Shown: positions 52,138 through 61,726 of the stretch, piece after piece
How the letters are laid out: each line of letters starts with the position of its first letter
Numbering within the stretch: the stretch's first letter is position 1
NCBI GenBank assembly: GCA_018241665.1
Contig: JAFEDK010000002.1
Span: forward strand, 1-64,000
Reading direction: 5' to 3'
Origin: Pseudomonadota bacterium
GTDB taxonomy: Bacteria; Pseudomonadota; Gammaproteobacteria; Burkholderiales; Rhodocyclaceae
DNA length: 64,000 nt
The notes under the pieces: model-generated
Seen by the model: the letters and a program-made list of their open reading frames with translations, nothing else
Databases searched by the model: none
Told to the model about the DNA's origin: nothing
Made by a program: the position numbers and the translations under genes

Positions 52138-54011
52138 GGCAGCTTTCCTTGGCCGGAGGCCTGGTTCTCGTTGATCGGGGGGGCGGCGGGGAAGCGCAGC
52201 TCGACGCGGGTTCCACCCCCTTCGCGGGGGACGATGGCGAGCTCGCCGCCCAGGCTCTGGGCGCGGTCGCGCATGATCACCAGGCCGTAGCGGTGCAAGG
52301 GCAGGGCCTGGGGGTCGAAGCCGACGCCGTCGTCGTCGATGCAGACGTGGAGGAGTCCGTCCGCCGCGTTCTCAAGGCGGACCCGCACGTGTGCGGCGCC
52401 GGCGTGGCGTTCGATGTTGGACAGGGCTTCGCGGATGATCTGCAGCACGTGGATTTCCCGGCTGGGGGAGAGGGCAATGCCGCCGATGCGGTTGTCGAGC
52501 GCCGGCGTCAGGCCGGTGCGCCGGTGGAAGTCGCGTACCGCATCGTCGATGGCGGCCGGCAGGCCACGCCCGTCGATGCGCAGGCGGAAGGTGGTGAGCA
52601 GCTCGCGCAGTTGCCGGTAGGCCTCGCTGAGGCCGTCGCGCAGCTCCCGCACCACTTCATTGACGGGTTCGGGCGTCGGGCTGCGGCCGAGCATGGTCTG
52701 CAGGCGCGTGACCTGGATCTTCAGGTAGGACAGGGATTGGGCGAGGGAGTCGTGCAACTCGCGGGCGATCACCGAGCGTTCGTCCAGCAGTGCCAGCCGG
52801 TGCTGTTCCTCGTTGCGCTGGCTGGTGGCGAGGGCGGCGCCCACATGGCGGCCCACGGTTTCCAGCAGCTCGATCTGCCAGGGGGCAAGTGCCTGGTTGG
52901 CGGCCTGGGCCAGCAGCATCGCGCCATGGCTGAGGGTGCCGTCGAAAAGCGGTACCGCGATCAGCGGTGCACGCCCCGGTATCGGCCCCAGCCGGCGTAC
53001 TTGTCCGTCCGCCGCGTCGTCCGCGGCGCGGGTCAGGGCTTCGAGGGCCGTTGGCGTCAAGCTGTCATCCACCGGGACGACGTCCACGTATTCGGCCTTC
53101 TTCAGGCACAGGGCCACCGCCCGGATGCCGATGACCTCATCGACCTCCTGCAGGACCTGCAGCAGGGTCTCCCGGGTGGCGGTTTTCTCGGACAGGGCCC
53201 GGGTGGTGCGGTAGAGGAGGCGCAGGGACTGGTTGCTGAGGGCCAGCTCCTCGGTCTTTTCCTGCACCCGGTTTTCAAGCTGGGCGTAGAGCTGGGACAA
53301 ATCCTCGACCATGTAGTTGAAGGCTGCGCCGAGTTGCCCCAGTTCGTCCTGCTCCCGTTGCGGAACCCGCACCCCGAAGTCGCCACGCCGGACGATGCGC
53401 GCCGAGGCGAGCAGGTGTGCCAGTGGCAGCACGACGTGCCGCTTCAGCTGGAAGACGGTGCTGGCACCGACGATCAGCAGCAGGATCAGGGAAATGCCCT
53501 GGACGATGCGCAGGAGCTGGAGCTTGGCTTCCAGTCCGTGCTCGACGAGGGCGACCAGGCGATCGATCTGCCCGACGATGTCCTCGGTGGCGGACTGGAC
53601 CTCCCGGTCGCCGGCGTGGCCTGCCGCCGATCGTTCGGCGACTGGGCGGAAGCGCTGCTGCCAGGTTGCGCCCACGGTGGTGTAGGCGCGCCGTACCGGA
53701 TCGTCGGCGCGGGAGGGGAGCACCTGGGTCAGGTCGGTACTGCGGTAGCGGGTTTCAAACTCGGTCAGCGCCGCCGCGAGACGTTGCGGGTCATCGTGGC
53801 GGCCTGCTGCGGCGCCAACGACGTAGGACTGCATGCGCAGGGAGCCGGCCAGGTTGATCGCCCGGGCTTCGCCGGACGACAGCTCCGCCACGGTGATCGA
53901 CGCGACGATGGACACCACGGCAAGACAGGCGATCGCGGCGATCCACAAGCCCAGGCGGCGGACGACGGACGGAGCGCCCGCCGGGCTGGCGGCGGAACGG
54001 GCGAGATTCAA
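52134..54011 (-). CDS. narX: nitrate/nitrite sensor kinase NarX
   Basis: A protein of 625 residues: first membrane helix about 19-42, then the P-box-like nitrate motif (A-I-N-L-A-G-S-L-R-M-Q-S-Y), a periplasmic four-helix sensor, a second helix about 166-186, HAMP, a GAF-like central module, and a HisKA_3 domain with E-R-S-V-I-A-R-E-L-H-D-S-L-A-Q-S-L-S typical of NarX/NarQ. The HATPase has D-D-D-G-V-G-F. It overlaps narL by 4 bases; both form an operon divergent from the Crp/Fnr gene. No nitrate reductase is next to it. Confidence 0.92.
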   Translation of the reverse strand: MNLARSAASPAGAPSVVRRLGLWIAAIACLAVVSIVASITVAELSSGEARAINLAGSLRMQSYVVGAAAGRHDDPQRLAAALTEFETRYRSTDLTQVLPSRADDPVRRAYTTVGATWQQRFRPVAERSAAGHAGDREVQSATEDIVGQIDRLVALVEHGLEAKLQLLRIVQGISLILLLIVGASTVFQLKRHVVLPLAHLLASARIVRRGDFGVRVPQREQDELGQLGAAFNYMVEDLSQLYAQLENRVQEKTEELALSNQSLRLLYRTTRALSEKTATRETLLQVLQEVDEVIGIRAVALCLKKAEYVDVVPVDDSLTPTALEALTRAADDAADGQVRRLGPIPGRAPLIAVPLFDGTLSHGAMLLAQAANQALAPWQIELLETVGRHVGAALATSQRNEEQHRLALLDERSVIARELHDSLAQSLSYLKIQVTRLQTMLGRSPTPEPVNEVVRELRDGLSEAYRQLRELLTTFRLRIDGRGLPAAIDDAVRDFHRRTGLTPALDNRIGGIALSPSREIHVLQIIREALSNIERHAGAAHVRVRLENAADGLLHVCIDDDGVGFDPQALPLHRYGLVIMRDRAQSLGGELAIVPREGGGTRVELRFPAAPPINENQASGQGKLP

Positions 54012-54218
54012 GGTGAGGACTCCTGCTCAGGGCGACAGCCGGGATTGTGGGGCCGCCGGGCCCTCGGGCGCGACAGCCGGTTTTGGGGGATGGCTGGAAA
54101 ATGGTAGTAGGAAATGATGCCGCCGGGCTTTCCCCAGAATTTACCCATGCTGCCCGCTTCGGGAATCAAATCATTTTAAAAACAATGGCGTGATCTGTTT
54201 TTTTGTCTATTTTTCGAT

Positions 54219-54234
54219 TACCACCTAAGAGGTA
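54219..54234. promoter_or_regulatory. candidate NarL 7-2-7 site
   Basis: TACCACC-TA-AGAGGTA. The right heptamer, read on the other strand, is TACCTCT, a perfect match to TACYYMT. The left heptamer matches at 5 of 7 positions. The spacing of 2 bases is the high-affinity NarL arrangement. It lies between divergent narXL and the Crp/Fnr gene, so phospho-NarL could control either or both. Confidence 0.55.
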
Positions 54235-54263
54235 ATTTACGCGTTTGTGCTGACTTGGCGACT

Positions 54264-54277
54264 CTGATCTAAATCAA
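54264..54277 (+). promoter_or_regulatory. candidate FNR/Dnr box before the Crp/Fnr gene
   Basis: CTGAT-CTAA-ATCAA matches TTGAT-N4-ATCAA except for the first base. If used as a class II site (centre at -41.5), transcription would start near 54312, with TAGACT around 54300 as a possible -10. The gene would then be activated under low oxygen or by its own product. Confidence 0.6.
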
Positions 54278-54373
54278 ACTTCGGGCCGGATCGAGCTTCT
54301 AGACTGCGCTTCATACCAAACGAGGCGCTGATGTTTTTCCGGCGCCCCCGACACGAGATTGGCGAGGTGAGCG

Positions 54374-55177
54374 ATGCATACCAGTTTTGATGACCTGAGC
54401 CTGATGCTGGGTGAAATAGCCTTGTTCCGCGGACTGCCCCTAGCCGTGATTGCTGAGGTGGCGCGGGCTTCGCAAGTGCTCAGCCTGCCCAAGGGGCGGG
54501 TCATCTACGCAGCCGGCGACCGGCCGCGCGGCCTGTATTACGTGATGTCGGGCCACCTGAAGACGGTGGTGTCGTCACCGGATGGCGGCGAAAAGGTCAT
54601 CGAGATCCTGTCGCCGCGCCAGGTGTTTGGCGTTGCCGAGCTGTTCGCCGATGCGGCCTGTGTGTCCACCGTGGAAACGGTGACGCCGGTGGTCGTGATG
54701 GCGGTCGGGCGGGATGGCCTGTTCCGGGCAATGGAGCAGGAGCCCGAAGTCGCCCGCCGCATGCTGAGCGCGATGGCCGAGCGCCAGTCGTCCATCGAGC
54801 GGGATATTGCCGCTGACTGTTTCCAGAGCGGCAGTGCGAAGGTCGTGGACTATCTGGCGCGTCTCGCCGTGGAGCACGGCTGCGAGGCTGGCCAGGTCGA
54901 GCTGGAGCTGGAGATTCCGAAGCATGTGCTGGCGGCGCGTCTCGGCTTCACGCCCGAGACCCTGTCGCGCATCTTCCGGGAGCTCTCCGATGCGGGAATG
55001 ATCCATGTCCATGGCAAGCAGGTGACGCTGATGGAGGCGTTTTCCCGTCAGTACCTGACCCGCCCGGGCGTGCGTCGGTTGGCTGCGGTTACCCCCCGTC
55101 GGGCGGAGCGGCCGGTCGGGAACTGGCGCGATCGCGCTCCGGCCCCCGGCGTGACCGGAATGGTCGCCTGGGGCTGA
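54374..55177 (+). CDS. Crp/Fnr-family regulator, Dnr/Nnr-like
   Basis: A protein of 267 residues: N-terminal beta barrel (about 15-125), dimer helix, then a winged HTH with KHVLAARLGFTPETLSRIFREL. S-R-I-F in the recognition helix is shared by Dnr/Nnr-type regulators that read FNR-like sites. No [4Fe-4S] cysteine cluster is present, which also fits the Dnr group, whose members sense NO through haem. It has an unusual C-terminal extension of about 30 Arg/Pro-rich residues. The promoter carries an FNR-type box and a NarL site. It is divergent from narXL and may link nitrate and NO signals to nosZ. Confidence 0.8.
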   Translation: MHTSFDDLSLMLGEIALFRGLPLAVIAEVARASQVLSLPKGRVIYAAGDRPRGLYYVMSGHLKTVVSSPDGGEKVIEILSPRQVFGVAELFADAACVSTVETVTPVVVMAVGRDGLFRAMEQEPEVARRMLSAMAERQSSIERDIAADCFQSGSAKVVDYLARLAVEHGCEAGQVELELEIPKHVLAARLGFTPETLSRIFRELSDAGMIHVHGKQVTLMEAFSRQYLTRPGVRRLAAVTPRRAERPVGNWRDRAPAPGVTGMVAWG

Positions 55178-55262
55178 GCTCGGCCAGACTCCAGAGCAGC
55201 GTTCTGTTCCACCCGGGGCATGGGGTATCCTTGCCGCCTTGTGCAAGTACGAGGTGAATTGG

Positions 55263-56135
55263 ATGCTGGTCGAGGATTCGGACTTCAACTGCCCGGTGCC
55301 GGGACTTCCTCTCAGTCGCCAGGTCTTTGTAAACGATGCGCTGGCTGCGGGTTATGCGCTGGCCGTGCGCCCGCGCAGCGGGCAATCCGTGATCCAGACT
55401 TCGGCCGATGGCCTGGTGGCCGGCGACATCCATATCAGGGGTGTCGACAAGACCGCCGTGCGTGCCTATTGGGTGCAACCTGCAGGCAAGGGCCCGTTCC
55501 CGACGGTGCTGGTGGTGCAGGAAATCTTCGGCATCCACGAGTACATCCGTGACACCTGCCGCCGCCTGGCCCGCCAGGGCTACCAAGCCATCGCCCCCAA
55601 TCTGTTCCAACGCTACGGCGATCCGATGGGCACCCCCACCGTCCAGGAGATCATGTCGGACCTCGTGGCCGAGGTTGCCGACGCTCAGGTGCTCAGCGAC
55701 CTCGACGCCTGTGCCGCGTGGGCTGCGACGAACGGTGGTGATCCGCAGCGCCTGGGCCTCACCGGATTCTGCTGGGGCGGGCGGATTGCCTGGTTGTATG
55801 CCGTGCACAATCCCCGCCTGAGGGCGGCGGTGGCTTGGTACGGCCGCCTCACTGGCACCTCCACCCCGATGACGCCGCGCCATCCCGTCGAACTGACCCG
55901 CGCCTTGCAGGCGCCGGTGCTGGGCTTGTATGGCGGCAAGGACGCAAGTATTCCGCCGGAAGATGTGGAGGCGATGCGCGAGGCAATCGCCAGCGCCGGC
56001 AAGCGGGCCGAGATCGTTCTCTATCCGGAGGCCGGCCACGCCTTTCACGCCGACTACCGGCCCAGTTTCCGCGCGGCAGATGCCGCCAACGGCTGGGCCC
56101 GGATGCTGGAGTGGTTCCGCACCAACGGCCTGTGA
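55263..56135 (+). CDS. dienelactone hydrolase-family protein
   Basis: A cytoplasmic alpha/beta hydrolase of 290 residues with the DLH triad: nucleophile Cys in G-F-C-W-G-G, Asp in G-G-K-D-A-S-I-P and His in A-G-H-A-F-H-A-D. True dienelactone hydrolases open muconate lactones, but most relatives have other ester substrates. An N-terminal extension of about 60 residues precedes the fold. GAGGTG lies 6 bases before the ATG at 55263; an in-frame TTG at 55239 is less likely. Confidence 0.82.
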   Translation: MLVEDSDFNCPVPGLPLSRQVFVNDALAAGYALAVRPRSGQSVIQTSADGLVAGDIHIRGVDKTAVRAYWVQPAGKGPFPTVLVVQEIFGIHEYIRDTCRRLARQGYQAIAPNLFQRYGDPMGTPTVQEIMSDLVAEVADAQVLSDLDACAAWAATNGGDPQRLGLTGFCWGGRIAWLYAVHNPRLRAAVAWYGRLTGTSTPMTPRHPVELTRALQAPVLGLYGGKDASIPPEDVEAMREAIASAGKRAEIVLYPEAGHAFHADYRPSFRAADAANGWARMLEWFRTNGL

Positions 56136-56159
56136 CCGCCGGTGCGAAAGCCGCGGAGC

Positions 56160-56825
56160 TTAGCTCCGCAGGCTGATCACCGGCCAGCCGAGGGTGCTGG
56201 CGTGGGCGCGCAGGGTGTCGTCCGGATCGACTGCCACCGGGTCACTGACCTTGCCGAGCAGCGGCAGGTCGTTGTGGGAGTCGCTGTAGAACCAGCTGCG
56301 CTGGAAGCTGCCCCAGCACAGGCCGAGGCTTTCCAGCCAGGCCTCCACGCGTTCGATCTTGCCGCCCTTGAAGGCCGGCGTGCCACGCGGCTTGCCGGTG
56401 AAGGCGCCGTCTTCCTGGGCCGGAATGGTGGCGACCAGGTGCGGAATGCCGAAGGCACGGGCGATCGGGCCGGTCACGAAGCTGTTGGTGGCGGTCACGA
56501 TGGCGACGATGGCGCCGGCGTCCAGATGCTTGTTAACCAGCGCCACCGACTGGGGCGTCATCATCGGCAGGATGCGCGTGTCCATGAACTCGCGATGCCA
56601 GGCGTCCAGTTGTTCGCGGCTGTGGCGGGCCAGCGGCTTCAGCTGGAAGTCGAGGAATTCGAAGATGTCCAGCGTGCCGGCCTTGTACTGGTCGAAGAAC
56701 TCCTGATTGCGGGCCTCATAGACTTCCTTGTCGAGCACGCCGCGGGAGATCAGGTATTGGGCCCACTCGAAGTCCGAGTCGCCGGCGAGCAGGGTGTTGT
56801 CCAGGTCGAAGAGTACGAGTTCCAT
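56160..56825 (-). CDS. HAD-superfamily hydrolase, subfamily IB (SerB-like)
   Basis: A protein of 221 residues with the HAD motifs: I D-L-D-N-T-L (nucleophile D7), II V-T-A-T-N, III K in G-K-P-R-G / K-G-G-K, IV Y-S-D-S-H-N-D-L-P. The IB subfamily contains phosphoserine phosphatase-like enzymes; the substrate here is unknown. It lies 24 bases downstream of hda on the same strand, an arrangement seen in many betaproteobacteria. Confidence 0.85.
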   Translation of the reverse strand: MELVLFDLDNTLLAGDSDFEWAQYLISRGVLDKEVYEARNQEFFDQYKAGTLDIFEFLDFQLKPLARHSREQLDAWHREFMDTRILPMMTPQSVALVNKHLDAGAIVAIVTATNSFVTGPIARAFGIPHLVATIPAQEDGAFTGKPRGTPAFKGGKIERVEAWLESLGLCWGSFQRSWFYSDSHNDLPLLGKVSDPVAVDPDDTLRAHASTLGWPVISLRS

Positions 56826-56849
56826 CGGGGGCTCTGTTCAGGAAGGTTC

Positions 56850-57530
56850 TTATAGTGTGCTGTCCCGCTGCAGGATTTCCCGCAGCAGAGGGAGGGTGAT
56901 CGGGCGCTTGCGCTCCAGCGATGCCGCGTCGAGGGCGTCGAGGGTGCGCAGCAGGCTGGCCAGGTCGCGGCGGCCGTGGCGCAGCAGGTATTGCACGATT
57001 TCCGGTTCGAGGCGCAGGCCGCGGGTGGCTGCCTGGGCGTCGAGGATCGCGTGGCGGTCTTCGTCGGTCAGGGCCTTGACCTCGAAGATCAGGCATTGGC
57101 CGATGCGTGTGCGCAGGTCTTCGCGCACATGCAGGTGCATTGGCGCCGCACAGCCGCTGGTGATGAGGGTCATGCGCAGGCCACGGGAGGCGTTGAAGGC
57201 ACGGAACAGGGCGATCTGCGCCTCCGGGCCGAGGGCTTCCACGTCGTCGATGGCCAGCAGCAGGCCCGGCGCTTCCGGCAGATAGTTGTCCACGTCGCCG
57301 GCGCGCAGGTAGCAGGCCGGGCGGCCGGCCTGGGCCGCCGCGCTGACGACATTGCGCAGCAGGTGGCTACGCCCGCTGCCGGGGTCGCCCCACAGGAACA
57401 GGTGCTGGGGCACGTCCGACACGGGCACCGCCTCGTAGAGGGAGGCGAGCAGGTCGGCATTGGCCGCGGCGGCGTAGTTCTCCAGCAGCGGGGGGGTGTC
57501 GGAGTGCAGATCGAGAGTGAGTTGCTTCAC
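56850..57530 (-). CDS. hda: DnaA regulatory inactivator Hda
   Basis: An AAA+ protein of 226 residues homologous to DnaA's ATPase domain. With the beta clamp it makes DnaA hydrolyse ATP after initiation. The N-terminus MKQLTLDLHSD contains Q-L-T-L-D-L, the clamp-binding motif. The Walker A region W-G-D-P-G-S-G-R-S-H-L-L has Arg for Lys, as in E. coli Hda. It is divergent from purM, as in many relatives. Confidence 0.93.
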   Translation of the reverse strand: MKQLTLDLHSDTPPLLENYAAAANADLLASLYEAVPVSDVPQHLFLWGDPGSGRSHLLRNVVSAAAQAGRPACYLRAGDVDNYLPEAPGLLLAIDDVEALGPEAQIALFRAFNASRGLRMTLITSGCAAPMHLHVREDLRTRIGQCLIFEVKALTDEDRHAILDAQAATRGLRLEPEIVQYLLRHGRRDLASLLRTLDALDAASLERKRPITLPLLREILQRDSTL

Positions 57531-57756
57531 GGGGCGCTCTCGCGGGAACGCACCTGAAAGGGGCGGTCGGGCGACATTTCGGCTAAAATTCGGGTTTATT
57601 TGCGTGCGCAGGGCGGGTGAAACCCAGTCTTTAGCGCCGCAAGGCCTGTAATGTAGCCGGTCGCGGCGGGGCGCTCAACCCGAAGAGCGTATTCCTTCCG
57701 TGCCGGATGCCTGCCGGGCCGCCCCGCAATTTTCTTGAAAGAAGATCACAGAACCC

Positions 57757-58791
57757 ATGAGCTCCCTTACTTATCGCGATGCCGGTGTGGATATCGATGC
57801 CGGCGATGCCCTGGTCGACCGTATCAAGCCCTTTGCCAAGCGCACCATGCGCCCGGAGGTGCTGGGCGGCATCGGCGGTTTCGGCGCCCTGTTCGAGATC
57901 TCCAAGAAGTTCAAGGAGCCGGTGCTGGTGTCCGGCACCGACGGCGTCGGCACCAAGCTCAAGCTGGCCTTCCAGCTCAACAAGCACGACACCGTCGGCC
58001 AGGATCTGGTCGCGATGAGCGTCAATGACATCCTCGTGCAGGGTGCCGAGCCGCTGTTCTTCCTCGACTATTTCGCCTGCGGCAAGCTGCATGTGGACAC
58101 CGCCGCCACCGTCGTCGAGGGCATCGCCCGCGGCTGCGAGCTGTCCGGCTGTGCGCTGATTGGCGGCGAAACCGCCGAGATGCCGAGCATGTACCCGGAC
58201 GGCGAGTACGACCTGGCCGGTTTCGCAGTCGGCGCCGTGGACAAGTCCAAGATCATCGACGGCTCCACGATCCGTCCGGGTGACGTGGTGCTGGGCCTCG
58301 CTTCCAGCGGTGCCCACTCCAACGGCTACTCCCTGATCCGCAAGATCATCGAAGTCAGCAAGCCCGACCTGGAAGCCGATTTCCACGGCCGCAAGATGAA
58401 GGACGTGATCATGGAGCCGACCCGGCTCTACGTGAAGTCGCTGCTGGCGCTGATGGAAAAGCGCGACGGCCTGGTCAAGGGTCTGGCCCACATCACCGGC
58501 GGCGGCCTGCTCGACAACGTGCCGCGCGTGCTGGCCGACAACCTGACCGCCGTCCTCAAGAAGGACGCCTGGACCCTGCCGCCGCTGTTCCAGTGGCTGC
58601 AGCAGGCTGGCAACGTGGACGCCCAGGAAATGTACCGGGTCTTCAACTGCGGCATCGGCATGGTCGTCATCGTCGCCAAGGAAGACGCGGCCGCGGCAGC
58701 CGAGCAGCTGCGTGCCACCGGCGAGACGGTGTACGAGCTGGGCACCATCGAAGCGCGCGCTGAAGGCCAGGCCCAGACCGTGGTGGTCTGA
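57757..58791 (+). CDS. purM: phosphoribosylformylglycinamidine cyclo-ligase
   Basis: Fifth step of de novo purine synthesis: ATP-dependent closure of the imidazole ring to AIR. It has 344 residues, standard length, with [10 protein letters not shown], the conserved [27 protein letters not shown] and [12 protein letters not shown]. It is monocistronic with its own terminator. Confidence 0.97.
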   Translation: MSSLTYRDAGVDIDAGDALVDRIKPFAKRTMRPEVLGGIGGFGALFEISKKFKEPVLVSGTDGVGTKLKLAFQLNKHDTVGQDLVAMSVNDILVQGAEPLFFLDYFACGKLHVDTAATVVEGIARGCELSGCALIGGETAEMPSMYPDGEYDLAGFAVGAVDKSKIIDGSTIRPGDVVLGLASSGAHSNGYSLIRKIIEVSKPDLEADFHGRKMKDVIMEPTRLYVKSLLALMEKRDGLVKGLAHITGGGLLDNVPRVLADNLTAVLKKDAWTLPPLFQWLQQAGNVDAQEMYRVFNCGIGMVVIVAKEDAAAAAEQLRATGETVYELGTIEARAEGQAQTVVV

Positions 58792-58829
58792 TCCTGCGGG
58801 GCCGCGGCCCCCGGAATATGCGTTCGATC

Positions 58830-58854
58830 AAAGCGGGCCCTTGTGGCCCGCTTT
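58830..58854 (+). terminator. intrinsic terminator of purM
   Basis: AAAGCGGGCC and GGCCCGCTTT make a perfect 10-bp stem with a 5-base loop, then A-C-ATTT. It starts 39 bases after the purM stop. Confidence 0.85.
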
Positions 58855-58988
58855 ACATTTGCGGGGTGGAATCCACTCTCGGTGCGCCGCCTTAACGCAG
58901 CTTTACGGCGGGCTAACCGCGGCTTACCCGCAGAAAGGCAATGATCGGCCGGTCGCTGCACTGCATGCGCAGCCCTTCCGCTCTCCTT

Positions 58989-60431
58989 ATGTCGATCGAA
59001 CACTTGCGTCGCTTGCCGGCGTTGCTGGCCTGCCTGCTGGCCGCCTGCGCCAGCGTCGGCCCGGACTACCGGACCCCTCGGCCCGATGTGCCGGCCGCCT
59101 GGCAGTCCGTACCCGTGGAAGGTACGCTGCGGGCCGACCCGCAAGCCCTGGCCCGCTGGTGGACCCAGCTGGCCGACCCGCAACTGAGCGCGTTGATGGA
59201 CGCCGCACTGCAGGCCAACCCGGACCTGAAGAGCGCCCGCGCCGCGCTGCGTGCTGCCCGGGCCAGCCGTGACCTGGCCTCGGCCAAACGCTTCCCGACC
59301 CTCAGTGCGTCCGCCGGCGCCAGTCGCAGCACCGCCCTCGGTGCCACGCGATCACTCTATGAAGCCGGCTTCGACGCAGCCTGGGAGCCGGACGTTTTCG
59401 GCGGCACCCGCCGGGCGCTGGAGGCCGCCGAGGCCGACCTCGAGGCGGGCCTGGCCGACCTGCACGCCACCCAGGTGAGCCTGACCGCCGAAGTGGCCCT
59501 CAACTACGTCGAGCTGCGGGCCTTCCAGGCACGCCTGGCGATCGCCCGCGACAACCTGGCCAGCCAGTCGGAAACCCTGCAGATCACCGACTGGCGTGCC
59601 CAGGCCGGGCTGGTCGGCAGCCTCGACGTGGAGCAGGCGCGCAGCAACCGGGAAAGCACCCGCGCAGCGATTCCAGTTCTCGACACCGGCCGCGCCGAGG
59701 CCGAGCACCGCCTGGCGCTGCTCACCGGGCGCACGCCGGGCAGCCTGCACGAATGGTTGGCCGTGGCGGAGGGCGCCCGCCGCGGACTGCTGCCGCAACT
59801 GCCGGAGGCCACCGGGCTGCTGATCCCCGCCGAGGTGCTGCGCCAGCGCCCCGACGTGCACGCCGCCGAGCGGCGCCTGGCGGCCGAGACAGCCCGCGTC
59901 GGTCAGGCGGAGGCCGCGCTGTATCCATCCTTCAGCCTGTCCGGCTCCATCGGCCTGCAAGCCCTCGGCCTGTCCACCTTCAGCGGCGGCGGGCAGGTGG
60001 CGCGCTCGCTGGCCGCAGCGGTCAGCGGGCCCTTGTTCGATGCCGGTCGCCTGCGTGCCCAGGTCGAGGTGCAGGACGCGGTGCGCGAACAGCAGCTGGC
60101 AGCCTACGAGAAAACCGTGCTGACTGCGCTGGAGGACGTCCAGAACGCTCTCGTTGCGCTGGCCAACAGCCGCCAGCGGCGCGAAGCCCTGGCCTCGGCT
60201 GCCGAGGCGGCTCGCAACGCGGCGCTGCTGGCACGCCACCAGTACGCTTCCGGCCTGATCGACTTCCAGACCGTGCTGACGACCGAGCGCAGCCTGCTCA
60301 GCATCGAAGACAGCCTGGCCTCGGCGGAGGCTGAGCGCGTGACGGCGCTGATCCAGCTCTACAAGGCCCTCGGCGGCGGCTGGTCCGCCGACAGTGCCGA
60401 GGCCGCTCCCCAATCCGGAAAAGACGCATGA
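58989..60431 (+). CDS. TolC-like outer membrane efflux lipoprotein (NodT/OprM family)
   Basis: A protein of 480 residues. A lipoprotein signal ends in L-A-A-C, the mature protein continuing A-S-V-G-P-D-Y-R-T-P. Two OEP repeats (about 60-250 and 265-460) follow, with long helices and A-N-P-D-L-K-S-A-R-A-A-L typical of the tunnel. It makes the outer membrane channel for the MacAB-type pump encoded downstream; its stop overlaps the start of the adaptor by 4 bases. An earlier in-frame ATG at 58941 would make an unusually long signal peptide. Confidence 0.88.
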   Translation: MSIEHLRRLPALLACLLAACASVGPDYRTPRPDVPAAWQSVPVEGTLRADPQALARWWTQLADPQLSALMDAALQANPDLKSARAALRAARASRDLASAKRFPTLSASAGASRSTALGATRSLYEAGFDAAWEPDVFGGTRRALEAAEADLEAGLADLHATQVSLTAEVALNYVELRAFQARLAIARDNLASQSETLQITDWRAQAGLVGSLDVEQARSNRESTRAAIPVLDTGRAEAEHRLALLTGRTPGSLHEWLAVAEGARRGLLPQLPEATGLLIPAEVLRQRPDVHAAERRLAAETARVGQAEAALYPSFSLSGSIGLQALGLSTFSGGGQVARSLAAAVSGPLFDAGRLRAQVEVQDAVREQQLAAYEKTVLTALEDVQNALVALANSRQRREALASAAEAARNAALLARHQYASGLIDFQTVLTTERSLLSIEDSLASAEAERVTALIQLYKALGGGWSADSAEAAPQSGKDA

Positions 60432-61726
60432 ACAAGCCTGAATCCCCGTCCGCGGACACGCTCCGTGAACTCGTCCTCAGCAGCGGCCAGGGCCGCTTCG
60501 GTGGGCGCCGTCGCCTGCTGATCGGTGGCGCCGCAGCTGTGCTGGTGCTGGCTGCCGCCATCGCCCTGTTCGGCAACGGTGGCGACGAAGGGCCGCATTA
60601 CCGTACCCAGCCGGTCCGCAAGGGTGAGCTGGTCATCAACGTGTCGGCCACTGGCAACCTGCAGCCGACCAACTCGGTGGATGTGGGCAGCGAGCTGTCC
60701 GGCATCATCGAGACGGTGCTGGTGGATGTGAACGACCACGTGAAGAAGGGGCAGGTGATTGCCCGTCTCGATACCTCCAAGCTCAAGGACCAGGTCCGCC
60801 AGTCGAAGGCCGACCTGGCAGCGGCCGAAGCCAAGGTGCGCCAGGCCCAGGCGACGGTGGCTGAAACCGCAGCGAGCCTGGCCCGCCTGCGCGAGGTGGC
60901 GCGCCTGTCCGGCGGCAAGGTGCCGTCGAAGGCCGAGCTGGACAGCGGCGAGGCTGCCGCGCTGCGCGCCGTGGCCGACCAGAAGGCCGCCGAGGCCGCC
61001 GTCGCGTCGGCCAAGGCGCTGCTCAGCACCTACGAGATCAGCCTGTCCAAGGCCACCATCCATTCGCCGATCGACGGCATCGTGCTGACCCGCAAGGTGG
61101 AGCCGGGCCAGACCGTGGCGGCGGCGATGACCGCGCCAGTGCTGTTCACGCTGGCCGAGGACTTGCGCCGCATGGAACTGCAGGTGGATGTGGACGAGGC
61201 CGACGTGGGAAAGGTGAAGGAGGGGCAGGATGCGCGCTTTCATGTGGATGCCTGGCCGGGGCAGAATTTCCCGGCGACCGTCACGCGGGTCGGCTGGGGT
61301 TCCCAGACCAAGGACCAGGTGGTGTCCTACCTGACCATCCTGGCTGTGAAGAATGACGAGCTGATGCTGCGCCCGGGCATGACCGCCACCGCCGAGATCA
61401 CTACCGCCCGCCGCCAGGACGTGCTGCTGGTGCCCAATACCGCGCTGCGCTTCTCGCCGCCGGTGCAGCACGAGGCCCAGAAGCGTAGCCTGCTGGCCAG
61501 CCTGATGCCGCGCCCGCCGGCCCCGCCGCCCAAGGCTGCGTCGGACGCCGCTGCCAAGGACGGCAGCCAGACCCTGTGGCTGATGAAGGATGGCCAGCCG
61601 CTGGCCGTGAAGGTGAGCGTGCTCGGTACCAACGGCCAGGTGTCGGAGGTCCGTCCGGTGGATGGGGGCGCGGCGTTGCCGCCCGGCGCCGAGGTGATCA
61701 CCGAGGCACTGGCGGCCAAGAAATGA
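60428..61726 (+). CDS. macA: MacA-type periplasmic adaptor (membrane fusion protein)
   Basis: A protein of 432 residues: one N-terminal membrane anchor (about 32-50), the lipoyl half-motifs (V-S-A-T-G-N-L-Q-P and I-D-G-I-V-L-T-R-K-V-E-P-G-Q-T-V), a coiled-coil hairpin of about 100 residues between them, and the beta-barrel and MP domains after 220. These features and the neighbouring MacB-like parts identify MacA rather than an RND adaptor. It couples the ABC pump to the outer membrane channel. Confidence 0.88.
   Translation: MNKPESPSADTLRELVLSSGQGRFGGRRRLLIGGAAAVLVLAAAIALFGNGGDEGPHYRTQPVRKGELVINVSATGNLQPTNSVDVGSELSGIIETVLVDVNDHVKKGQVIARLDTSKLKDQVRQSKADLAAAEAKVRQAQATVAETAASLARLREVARLSGGKVPSKAELDSGEAAALRAVADQKAAEAAVASAKALLSTYEISLSKATIHSPIDGIVLTRKVEPGQTVAAAMTAPVLFTLAEDLRRMELQVDVDEADVGKVKEGQDARFHVDAWPGQNFPATVTRVGWGSQTKDQVVSYLTILAVKNDELMLRPGMTATAEITTARRQDVLLVPNTALRFSPPVQHEAQKRSLLASLMPRPPAPPPKAASDAAAKDGSQTLWLMKDGQPLAVKVSVLGTNGQVSEVRPVDGGAALPPGAEVITEALAAKK

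Larger units (their letters stand above)
54012..54373. other. divergent regulatory region (narXL / Crp-Fnr gene)
   Basis: The 362 bases have an AT-rich core (54160-54250). They contain the NarL-type pair at 54219-54234 and the FNR-type box at 54264-54277 listed separately. No gene is seen. Confidence 0.6.
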
